From: UBA5109 sp965661005
Lineage (GTDB): Bacteria; Pseudomonadota; Gammaproteobacteria; Pseudomonadales; Pseudohongiellaceae
NCBI GenBank assembly: GCA_965661005.1
Contig: CBFICB010000002.1
Coordinates: forward strand, 62,001-126,000
DNA: 64,000 bases
Direction of reading: 5' to 3'
This document shows positions 45,641 through 53,993 of the stretch, piece by piece (positions within the stretch are counted from its first letter, which is position 1; each line of letters begins with the position of its first letter). The notes beneath the pieces were generated by a model. The model was not told the DNA's origin, searched no databases, and saw nothing but the letters and a program-made list of their open reading frames with translations. The position numbers were made by a program, and so were the translations under genes.

Positions 45641-45692
45641 ACTCTAACCTTTTCTACCCCCTTATACTACCCTTACAGGTAGAGCTTTTTTT
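45641..45692. terminator. Bidirectional terminator between nitroreductase and fumarase genes
   Basis: Arms CTCTAACC and GGTAGAG (bulged) with an inner CTACC / GGTAG stem, flanked by A8 on one side and T7 on the other, suited to both convergent genes. Confidence 0.65.
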
Positions 45693-45720
45693 GTTTATTG
45701 TTTTAAGTTTGATTAAAAAT

Positions 45721-47247
45721 TTATATTACTTCTATTGGTTTAGCCTCTTGGATCTTGGCAGCCCACTCGGCAGGACCTGTTTGATGAACAGATGTTCCAT
45801 TAGAATCAACCGCAACGGTTACAGGCATATCTTCAACTTCAAATTCATGAATAGCCTCCATCCCCAAATCTTCAAATGCCACAATTCGTGATTTGCGAAT
45901 TGCTTTAGACACTAAATAAGCTGCACCGCCTACTGCCATTAAATATACAGATTTATGTTTCTTTATCGCCTCAAGACCTGCCGGGCCCCTTTCGGCTTTG
46001 CCAATCATGCCCATTAAGCCAGAGTTTTCCAGTAAGGCATCAGTAAACTTATCCATTCTGGTTGCAGTTGTTGGACCAGCAGGCCCGACCACCTCATCTC
46101 TGACAGCATCCACCGGTCCCACGTAATAAATAAACTTATCTTTAAGATCTACCCCTTCTGGTAGAGGCTCGCCTTTCTGATATAGCTCAATCAAACGTTT
46201 ATGCGCGGCATCACGACCTGTGAGCATCTTTCCTGATAACAACAATGTGTCTCCTGGCTTCCATTGCGCGATATCTTCACGGCTTACCTTTTGCAAATCA
46301 ACTCGTTTAGCACTTGCAGATGCTTGCCATGTCACTTGAGGCCAATCTTCCAGCTTGGGAGGAACCAATTCTGCCGGACCGGTACCATCAAGTGTAAAGT
46401 GAATATGCCTGGTTGCTGCACAGTTCGGAATCATGGCAACCGGTTTAGAGGCAGCATGAGTTGGGAACTCTTTTATCTTCACATCAACAACCGTAGTCAA
46501 ACCACCTATGCCTTGAGCACCTATACCCAAATTATTTACTTTTTCCATTAACTCCAAGCGCAATTCCTCAATAGTATTCTGTGGACCGCGGGCACGAAGC
46601 TCATCAATATCCACATGATCCATCAATACTTCTTTGGCCATGACGGCTGCCTTTTCGGCAGTGCCACCAATACCGATACCAAGCATTCCAGGGGGGCACC
46701 ATCCACCGCCCATTGTCGGTAGAGTTTTCAAGACCCAATCCACAATGCTATCGCTGGGGTTTAACATCACTAACTTAGATTTATTCTCTGAACCGCCACC
46801 TTTGGCTGCCAGTTTAAATTCAACTTTATCGCCCGGAACTATCTTGTAGTGAATATTAGCCGGGGTGTTATCTTTAGTATTTATACGCGCGCCTGCCGGA
46901 TCACTAACAATAGATGCACGCAATACATTATCCGGATGCGTGTAGGCTTGACGAACACCCTCATTAATCATCTCCTCTACTCCCATATCCGCATCCCATT
47001 GCACATTCATGCCGACATAAACAAAAATTGCCACCACTCCAGTATCCTGGCATATGGGCCTCTTGCCTTCTGCACACATTCGAGAATTAGTCAGTATCTG
47101 TGCCATGGCATCTTTAGCGGCTGGAGATTCTTCACGCTCGTAGGCGCGATGCACTGCCTGGATATAATCCAGAGGATGATAATAAGAAATGTATTGTAGA
47201 GCATCAGCGACACTCTGGATGACATCCTGCTGGCGAATCAAGGTCAT
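45721..47247 (-). CDS. Class I (iron-sulfur) fumarate hydratase
   Basis: A 508-residue single-chain fumarase of the FumA/B type, interconverting fumarate and malate with a [4Fe-4S] cluster. It has RPICQDTGVVAIFV, GGGSENKSKLVML, TMGGGWCPPGMLGIGIGG, PVAMIPNCAATRHIHFTLDG, and the C-terminal beta domain with GPTTATRMDKF. Its oxygen-sensitive cluster distinguishes it from FumC. It is an orphan gene with terminator downstream. Upstream about 350 bases are non-coding. Confidence 0.95.
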   Translation of the reverse strand: MTLIRQQDVIQSVADALQYISYYHPLDYIQAVHRAYEREESPAAKDAMAQILTNSRMCAEGKRPICQDTGVVAIFVYVGMNVQWDADMGVEEMINEGVRQAYTHPDNVLRASIVSDPAGARINTKDNTPANIHYKIVPGDKVEFKLAAKGGGSENKSKLVMLNPSDSIVDWVLKTLPTMGGGWCPPGMLGIGIGGTAEKAAVMAKEVLMDHVDIDELRARGPQNTIEELRLELMEKVNNLGIGAQGIGGLTTVVDVKIKEFPTHAASKPVAMIPNCAATRHIHFTLDGTGPAELVPPKLEDWPQVTWQASASAKRVDLQKVSREDIAQWKPGDTLLLSGKMLTGRDAAHKRLIELYQKGEPLPEGVDLKDKFIYYVGPVDAVRDEVVGPAGPTTATRMDKFTDALLENSGLMGMIGKAERGPAGLEAIKKHKSVYLMAVGGAAYLVSKAIRKSRIVAFEDLGMEAIHEFEVEDMPVTVAVDSNGTSVHQTGPAEWAAKIQEAKPIEVI

Positions 47248-47605
47248 TAGGGACTACCTCTTAACTAATAGTTTTTATTTAACTTTTTAGGCTTATAACT
47301 AAATTAACCGCTTTGAAACAAGGCGGAATTAATCGAAACATTCTAGCATGGCTTAAGCTCGCGGAAAAAATATCCGCCTCTATTTTCGAACCTTACCGCC
47401 AATAAATTATTAAAACCAGACAGGCTTGAATCGACTTTTGATGTCGATAAGGTATGCCAAGCGACTTTTGAATTGGTAATTTGAAACCTTTCTAATTTAT
47501 ACGCCTATAAACTATGAGGACCATACTATAGGGACATAGGAGCTAAAGAAGAAGGCCTTCAATTAGAAGGCCTTAGCTTGAAACAACTTGAAGAATATTG
47601 AGCTA
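47248..47605. other. 358-base spacer between fumarase and RND genes
   Basis: Contains the terminator hairpin of the RND gene (47541-47578) and otherwise nothing I can name. It probably holds the promoter of the fumarase gene. Confidence 0.5.
47541..47578 (-). terminator. Hairpin after the RND pump gene
   Basis: Strong stem AAGGCCTTC / GAAGGCCTT with loop AATTA, plus outer arms AGCTAA / TTAGCT. The T-run on the minus strand is weak, so it may be a processing or attenuated terminator. Confidence 0.55.
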
Positions 47606-50600
47606 TTAAGCTGGCTTTAAGTTACCAACTGATGGCTTGATACTGGCTTTAGCTTTTGGCTCAAAAAGCTTTGCTCCCAACACTAACATACAAGGAGTGA
47701 AGACCAGTGTCAGTATCGTGGCAAATAGCAGTCCACCGGCTATTGCACTGGAAAGTTGAACCCACATCTGAGTTGAGGGCCCTCCAACAATAATATCCTG
47801 ATCAATAATATTGATACTGACTGCAAAAACCATTGGGACCAGGCCCAAAATTGTTGTTGTCGATGTTAATAGTACTGGACGAATTCGTTGAGCTGCTGTT
47901 TCAATAACGGCCCTTTTAACCGAAAAATTAGTATCTCTTCTTATTTCATTATAAGTGTCGATCAACACAATATTGTTATTCACTACAATACCTGCCAATG
48001 CAATCACACCGACGCCACACATAACAATACCAAAGGGCTGTCCTGTAATGAGTAAGAAAATCATCACACCTGCAGTTGAAAATACTACTGCAGAAATAAT
48101 AAGGAATGATTGATAAAAATTATTAAACTGAGTCAGCAAAATGGCAAGCATGATAACAATGGAAACCAAGAATGCCTTGCCAAGAAATGCTCCAGCTTCT
48201 GCCTGATCTTCATCTTCTCCACCAAAACTGACAGTGATATCCGGATCAAAAGGCGCCTCCAACAAACGGTTTCTCAGCAAGTTTGTCTGAGCAGACGCTA
48301 ATAGGCCATCTTCCACATCGGCCTGAATCGTCATGGTTCGAGAACCATCTAAACGATTAATAATGCCCGTTTTCTGCGAGGTCTCAAAATTCAAAAAATT
48401 ATTAATAGGAATTAAACCATTAGCAGTAGGAATAGTAAGCTGATTCAGTTGCTCCATATTTCGGTTTACATCAGTAAAGCGTAAACGAATATCGAGCTCT
48501 TCATCAGCATCATCAGGTTGGTATTCAGACAATTTCAAGCCGGTGGTCACTAACTGAACTGCACTACCTAGACTTGATACATTGGCACCATACCTAGCGG
48601 CTTCTTCACGATTTACCAGTAACTCCCACTCAATACCTGGCAAGGTTCGATTATCTTCAATGTTGGTAAAGCCACCAATTTCTTCCATTGCATCACGTAT
48701 ACTTTCTACGGTTGCATTAAGTTTATCTGGATTAGTTGAACTCACCTCAAGCTGAATAGCTTTACCCTGTGAAGGACCCTGTTCTTGCTCAATTATTTGA
48801 ATTTGAATACCTGGCACATCACTAAGACGACTTCGAACGACTTTCTCAAGCTCAACAGCCGTAGGGCGCAAGTCCCAGTCAACAAAATCCAACTGCACAC
48901 TACCAATAGTATCCTCAGTGCCTCCACCTTGTCGGCCGCCACCACTGTTTGTGGTTCTGGTATAGACTGCATCAAGATAATCCATACTCAGTAAACGGTT
49001 TTCGACATCTTGCATAATTTGATCTTTTTCATATATCGATAAATCGCCTCTGGCATGCACCTCTACTTGGATAAACTCAGGTTCTTGATAAGGGAAGAAC
49101 TCAACGCCTGCCCCTAGTCTGCCATAACTAATATAAGTTCCGACGAGAAATACAACGGTAGCTGCGAGTACTTTTCCAGGGTGGTTAAGCAACTTCCAAA
49201 GCACTTTTAAATATTTCAAGGTAAAACCTTGGGCAGTTTTAGCGCTTTGGTGCGACATTTTCCTGGTTTGGACAACCGTCGACGCACTGACTCGTCGACC
49301 AATAGTTCCTCCGACTACCGGAATAAAAAGCAAGGCCATAAAAAGTGAAGCGGTCAGGGTAAACATGACAGTAATTGGCATATATTTCATAAATTCACCC
49401 ACCATGCCTGGCCAGAATAATAACGGCAAGAACACAGATAAAGTGGTGAATGTAGAAGCAATGATAGGCCAAGACATACGTTTAGCCGCTATGGCAAAAG
49501 CTTCTTTTTTCTGCAAACCTTCAGATATCAGTCGCTCAGCTAACTCTATGGTGATGATAGCGCCATCAACCAGCATTCCCACAACCAGTATCAAGGCAAA
49601 TAATACAATCATATTCAAGGTTAAGCCCATGGCATAGATAATCAATATACCCGCAAGGAAAGAACCCGGAATGGATAAACCAACAAGTAGAGCCGGCTTG
49701 ATACCCAGTGCAGCAACTACAACAATCATTACCAGGATAATAGCGGTAATGACATTATTCTCTAAATCACCCAGCATTGTGCGAATCTGATCTGAGCCAT
49801 CAAGTAAATAGGTAACATTCATGGAGTTCGGCCATGCAGTCTGAGCTTCGTTGATCAAGCTACGAACTGTTTCTATTGTTTCTATAATATTAGCCCCAGT
49901 GCGTTTGGATATTTCCAATACCACAGCATTTTCACCGTCAATCCTGGCAAAACTTTCAGGGTCTTTATAGGTTCTTCTGATGGTTGCAAGATCCTGAAAG
50001 GTAACCACACGGTCATCAAGCACTTTTACTGGCATCGTCATGATGTCATCCAGTTCCGAAACAACGCCCGGCACTTTGATAACCATCCTTCCAGCACCTG
50101 TATCTAGTGCACCTGCAGCGATTAATTGGTTATTGGTACTGACTAGATTAGTTATGTCGACAAAGGACAATTGATAAGCATCCAGCACTGAAGGATCAAT
50201 CAGAATTTCCAGCATTTCTTCACGATCACCACCAATGGTTACTTCGAGTACATTAGGCAGGGCTTCAATTCTGTCTTGTAAATCCCGGGCAATAGTTATT
50301 AATGTTCGTTCTGATATTCTGCCGGATAGAGAAACTGACAGTACCGGGAAATCCGCCACATTGATTTCATTGACTGTTGGTTCTAAAGTCTCAGGAGGCA
50401 GCTCAACACGAGCCCTGTCCACCTGCTCTCTTACATCGATAATGGCTTGATCAATATCGTAGCCAGCATCAAATTCCATCGTCACCGAGGCATGCCCCTC
50501 TGATGCTGTAGCAGTCATTTCATTTAAGCCTTCTATTGATTGCAATTCCCTTTCCATCGGCAAAACGAGCAAACGCTCTGCATCTTCCGGAGAAATACCT

Positions 50601-50758
50601 TCATGCACCATAGATACATACACAATAGGAATTGGAATATCCGGCATAGACTCTTTCGAAATTGTTACATAGGAATAGAGTCCGGCAACCAGGATAGACA
50701 GCAACAATAAAATTACGACTTTTGGCCTCGAAAAAGCGGCATCTATTAAAGTATTCAT
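47606..50758 (-). CDS. RND-family inner-membrane pump (AcrB/HAE1-like)
   Basis: A 1050-residue proton-driven exporter with twelve helices and two large periplasmic loops. It has GMLVDGAIITIE in the TM4 region, and an N-terminal SRPKVVILLLLSILVAGLYSYV helix. Sequence resembles the acriflavin-resistance class rather than heavy-metal exporters. It is third in a divergent-free unit padR-adaptor-pump (minus strand). No outer-membrane TolC gene is adjacent. Substrates unknown. Confidence 0.92.
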   Translation of the reverse strand: MNTLIDAAFSRPKVVILLLLSILVAGLYSYVTISKESMPDIPIPIVYVSMVHEGISPEDAERLLVLPMERELQSIEGLNEMTATASEGHASVTMEFDAGYDIDQAIIDVREQVDRARVELPPETLEPTVNEINVADFPVLSVSLSGRISERTLITIARDLQDRIEALPNVLEVTIGGDREEMLEILIDPSVLDAYQLSFVDITNLVSTNNQLIAAGALDTGAGRMVIKVPGVVSELDDIMTMPVKVLDDRVVTFQDLATIRRTYKDPESFARIDGENAVVLEISKRTGANIIETIETVRSLINEAQTAWPNSMNVTYLLDGSDQIRTMLGDLENNVITAIILVMIVVVAALGIKPALLVGLSIPGSFLAGILIIYAMGLTLNMIVLFALILVVGMLVDGAIITIELAERLISEGLQKKEAFAIAAKRMSWPIIASTFTTLSVFLPLLFWPGMVGEFMKYMPITVMFTLTASLFMALLFIPVVGGTIGRRVSASTVVQTRKMSHQSAKTAQGFTLKYLKVLWKLLNHPGKVLAATVVFLVGTYISYGRLGAGVEFFPYQEPEFIQVEVHARGDLSIYEKDQIMQDVENRLLSMDYLDAVYTRTTNSGGGRQGGGTEDTIGSVQLDFVDWDLRPTAVELEKVVRSRLSDVPGIQIQIIEQEQGPSQGKAIQLEVSSTNPDKLNATVESIRDAMEEIGGFTNIEDNRTLPGIEWELLVNREEAARYGANVSSLGSAVQLVTTGLKLSEYQPDDADEELDIRLRFTDVNRNMEQLNQLTIPTANGLIPINNFLNFETSQKTGIINRLDGSRTMTIQADVEDGLLASAQTNLLRNRLLEAPFDPDITVSFGGEDEDQAEAGAFLGKAFLVSIVIMLAILLTQFNNFYQSFLIISAVVFSTAGVMIFLLITGQPFGIVMCGVGVIALAGIVVNNNIVLIDTYNEIRRDTNFSVKRAVIETAAQRIRPVLLTSTTTILGLVPMVFAVSINIIDQDIIVGGPSTQMWVQLSSAIAGGLLFATILTLVFTPCMLVLGAKLFEPKAKASIKPSVGNLKPA

Positions 50759-50796
50759 ACTAAAATTCTATCTCTGTTATGACTTATACCATGCTA

Positions 50797-51927
50797 TTAA
50801 TTAAGGTCGGCATATCTAATGGGTGGTTCTTGCATAGAACCATCATTACTAGCGTTGTCAGCAACGGCAATCCTCACAGCCTCACCAATTTGCGCAAAAC
50901 CCTGCCCCGAAGTTATAACCCGAGCGAATTCAGGCAGACCACTTATCCACATACCCCTGGCATCTGATAACTCAATAGTTGCCGGATAGAATTCAACCAA
51001 ACCTTCCAAATTAACTGTTTTGATTCCAATATCGCCATCTTCATTAAGCGTTAGCAAACCAGCTGATAAATAGTGAGCCCTCACCTGTTCACGTGGAATA
51101 CGTGCTGTGACACTACTTCCTGCCCTTAGGCCTTCTGAGTTAGGGACCGCTATCTCAACCCGAAAAGTGCGAGTCGCTTCATTGGCGCGAGGCGATATAA
51201 AACGTACCTGACCAGTTCTCTGCCTACCATTGACCAGTTCAACTTTTGCTTCAACACCCAGCGCTAAATATTCAATGTCATTTTGAGAAACGTAGGCATT
51301 CACGACTAATGGATCATTATCAACCAGTTTGACCAGCTCATTACCAATGCCTACATACTCGCCCACATCAACTATATTTTCTTCAATATAGCCACTAAAA
51401 GGTGCACGAATGTAGGTCTTCTCAATTTCGAGTTTTATACGTTCCAGATCTACTTCAGCCAACTTAAACTGAGTAAAAGCATTATCAACTTCAGTTGAAG
51501 AAGCAAAGTTTTGTTCGTTTAGATTAACAGTCGCTTCATACAAGCGCTGCTTCTCCTGTAAATTTATTCTTGCTTGTTCTTCACGTATGGCACGATCATC
51601 CATCTTAAGCTGCATGATCACACTACCTTCATCCACGAAAGCGCCTTCTTCAACCAAAATACGGTCAATCTGACCAGTTGTTTCAGCTCGCAAAACGACT
51701 TCACGGTCTGGAGTCGCACTACCGTTAGTTATAATGTAGCTGGTTATCTCTTGTGCCTGCATGTCAGTCACCTCAACCAGCACGCGATTATCGATTATCG
51801 ATGGCTCACTATTCTCATCCACCAGATCATCGCTTGGTGCGTCTTGATCAGGCATGTATATACCAGAGGCCATCCACAGCACTAGCGCAACACAGGCTCC
51901 CAGGGAAATTCCTACAGACTTATTCAT
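50797..51927 (-). CDS. RND efflux periplasmic adaptor (membrane fusion protein)
   Basis: A 376-residue HlyD/MexA-type adaptor. An N-terminal membrane segment or signal (residues about 7-25) precedes a lipoyl/hairpin region (EEGAFVDEGSVIMQLKMDD; RAPFSGYIEENIVDVGEYVGIG) and beta-barrel domains (RTGQVRFISPRANEATRTFRVE). It bridges the pump and an outer-membrane channel. Its start overlaps the end of the padR gene by 8 bases. Confidence 0.9.
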   Translation of the reverse strand: MNKSVGISLGACVALVLWMASGIYMPDQDAPSDDLVDENSEPSIIDNRVLVEVTDMQAQEITSYIITNGSATPDREVVLRAETTGQIDRILVEEGAFVDEGSVIMQLKMDDRAIREEQARINLQEKQRLYEATVNLNEQNFASSTEVDNAFTQFKLAEVDLERIKLEIEKTYIRAPFSGYIEENIVDVGEYVGIGNELVKLVDNDPLVVNAYVSQNDIEYLALGVEAKVELVNGRQRTGQVRFISPRANEATRTFRVEIAVPNSEGLRAGSSVTARIPREQVRAHYLSAGLLTLNEDGDIGIKTVNLEGLVEFYPATIELSDARGMWISGLPEFARVITSGQGFAQIGEAVRIAVADNASNDGSMQEPPIRYADLN

Positions 51928-52471
51928 AACTTATCTCCATCTCCGTCACATCAGTTCTCAAGCTTTCCATAAATTCCTCGGAGTTTTCCTCTAAAAATTT
52001 CATTTCATTTTTTACATTATTTTCTACGTACTTAAGTAAAAATTCTTGGCCCTTATTTCCGGCTACTCGCTGCTTTAACTCTGGTAAATCCTGCAAAAAG
52101 CATTCCAAACCATGCACATGCTCGGAAATTATTGTCTCAAGACGCTGTGAAGACAGCATTTCCGCTAAAAAAAGTAATAATAAAAACTGTGAACGAATTT
52201 TATGAGTAGGTGGCAAGGCTTCCAATTGCGTTTTTAAGAAACCCTTGCCTTTCTCAGTCAACTCATAGATTTTCTTGTTTGGGAGTGCATCCTGCTCAAC
52301 ATTTTCATATTGGAGTAAACCCTCTTCCTCCAAAATTTTAAGTATTGGATAAACCCCACTACGAGCAACATCCACGAAATGACCAAAAGGGTCCTCCAGT
52401 TTTTTTCCGATATCATAACCAGAGGCCTTGCCAAGGCTTAATACAGCTAAACATAAAGTTTTAGTGTTCAT
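51920..52471 (-). CDS. PadR-family transcriptional regulator
   Basis: A 183-residue winged-helix regulator with the PadR N-terminus (LCLAVLSLGKASGYDIGKKLEDPFGHFVDVARSGVYPILKILEEEGLL) and a helical Vir-type C-terminal dimer domain. First gene of the RND efflux unit, so it probably senses a pump substrate and represses the operon. A perfect 8-1-8 palindrome lies about 30 bases upstream of its start. Confidence 0.93.
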   Translation of the reverse strand: MNTKTLCLAVLSLGKASGYDIGKKLEDPFGHFVDVARSGVYPILKILEEEGLLQYENVEQDALPNKKIYELTEKGKGFLKTQLEALPPTHKIRSQFLLLLFLAEMLSSQRLETIISEHVHGLECFLQDLPELKQRVAGNKGQEFLLKYVENNVKNEMKFLEENSEEFMESLRTDVTEMEISYE

Positions 52472-52501
52472 TGTTACGTAATTACTTCTCAGTTAGATCA
52501 A

Positions 52502-52518
52502 TAGTATAAATTATACTA
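52502..52518. promoter_or_regulatory. Palindromic operator candidate upstream of padR
   Basis: TAGTATAA-A-TTATACTA is a perfect 8-1-8 inverted repeat 30-odd bases ahead of the padR start. Its position suits an autoregulatory operator or a promoter -10 overlap; the binding protein is inferred to be the PadR protein. Confidence 0.6.
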
Positions 52519-52707
52519 CTATAAAATATTATAAAACAAGCTATAATAGTGCAAATTATGTTAACTATGTCTATTTTATTAACAAAATACCCCTGGCCTC
52601 TTGCTCTAGCTTAATCCGCTTATTGGCAGTGATCGCTTAGGAGCCCTTTGACATTTTTTCCATGATTTAAGCGTATAAAAACAATCTGATTAATATAAAA
52701 TGCCGCG

Positions 52708-53319
52708 ATGCTCAGACTATTCATATTCAGCCTAGTGATACTTTTCAGCCCCTTGTTGAAGGCTCAGGAAAGTTTCACTATTTTATTTCTGGGTGATTCG
52801 CTGACAGAAGGCCTTGGCCTTGAGGCCGAACAGGCCTTTCCTAACCTTATAGATCAGCGCCTTAAAGCTGAAGGTTACAACAACATCACTATCATCAATG
52901 CTGGTATTAGCGGCTCGACTTCAGCCAGCGCTTTAGAACGTATGCAATGGTATGTTCGCTCTCGACCCGACTTAGTCATCCTCTCATTGGGGGCCAATGA
53001 CGGACTGCGAGGCCTCGATGTTGAGAACATGAAAAACAATCTTGCCGAAACAATTGAGTTTGCACAAAGTAATGACATCAGAGTTGTTCTGACTGGCATG
53101 CTTACCCCACCAAATATGGGAGTAGACTATACTCAAGCATTTGCACAGGTATTTCCTGATTTAGCAGCAGAATATAATTTAGATTTTATGCCCTTCTTGC
53201 TGCAAGATGTAGCCGGAATTCCGGAACTTAATCAGGCTGATGGCATACACCCGAATTTAGATGGCAGCAGAATTGTTGCCGATCATGTTTATAATTTTTT
53301 ATTACCCCTAATTCCTTAA
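52708..53319 (+). CDS. tesA: Periplasmic GDSL lysophospholipase/thioesterase I
   Basis: A 203-residue SGNH hydrolase with a signal peptide (residues 1-19, LLKA-QE). Blocks are GDSLTEGLG (nucleophile Ser), GISGST, GANDGLRG and DGIHPN (catalytic Asp/His). TesA-type arylesterase of the periplasm. It is followed 8 bases later by ybbA and ybbP. In E. coli tesA is beside ybbA-ybbP but divergent; here all three run the same way. Confidence 0.92.
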   Translation: MLRLFIFSLVILFSPLLKAQESFTILFLGDSLTEGLGLEAEQAFPNLIDQRLKAEGYNNITIINAGISGSTSASALERMQWYVRSRPDLVILSLGANDGLRGLDVENMKNNLAETIEFAQSNDIRVVLTGMLTPPNMGVDYTQAFAQVFPDLAAEYNLDFMPFLLQDVAGIPELNQADGIHPNLDGSRIVADHVYNFLLPLIP

Positions 53320-53327
53320 GGAAATCC

Positions 53328-53993
53328 ATGATTCTTGAAGTTAATAAGCTTTTCAAAAACTTTGAAACTGCCGCTGGTACTGAAACTGTAGAAGTTCTCA
53401 AAGATTTAAACATGGGCATGGAGGCTGGTGAGACTGTCGCCATTCTGGGCCAATCCGGTAGCGGGAAATCAACCCTTCTCACGCTACTGGCCGGATTAGA
53501 TAGCCCAAGTTCGGGCGAAATTCTTCTCAATGAACAAAATATGCAGTCGTTGAATGAAGAAGAGTTATCAAAATTCAGAGCGCTGAATATTGGTATTATT
53601 TTCCAGCAATTTCATTTGATGTCACACCTGACAGCATTGGAAAATGTCTCTTTGCCATTGGATTTATTTAAAGATGATGCTTCTACAGACAAAGCCAAGG
53701 AAGCACTGGAACAAGTAGGTTTGGGCCATCGTATTGATCACTTCCCGCATCAGTTAAGTGGCGGGGAATGTCAGCGGGTAGCCATTGCTCGCGCCATGGT
53801 AGTTAGACCCAGCATTTTATTGGCAGACGAACCCACTGGAAATCTGGATAACTCTACCGGTGAACTAATCAGCGATATGATTTTTGACCTGGTCTCCAAA
53901 CACAACATGACCTTGCTTTTTGTCACTCATAATGAGGAACTGGCTACGCGCTGTGGCCGCCAGTTGCGTTTACAGGGAGGCAAGTTTATCTGA
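53328..53993 (+). CDS. ybbA: ABC transporter ATP-binding protein YbbA
   Basis: A 221-residue MacB/LolD-type ATPase with Walker A LGQSGSGKST, Q-loop IFQQFHLMSHLTA, signature LSGGECQRVAIARA, and Walker B LLADEPTGNLD. It pairs with the YbbP permease, and the stop overlaps the ybbP start as TGATG. YbbAP-type complexes are mechanotransmission systems acting with TesA at the envelope; exact substrate unclear. Confidence 0.92.
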   Translation: MILEVNKLFKNFETAAGTETVEVLKDLNMGMEAGETVAILGQSGSGKSTLLTLLAGLDSPSSGEILLNEQNMQSLNEEELSKFRALNIGIIFQQFHLMSHLTALENVSLPLDLFKDDASTDKAKEALEQVGLGHRIDHFPHQLSGGECQRVAIARAMVVRPSILLADEPTGNLDNSTGELISDMIFDLVSKHNMTLLFVTHNEELATRCGRQLRLQGGKFI

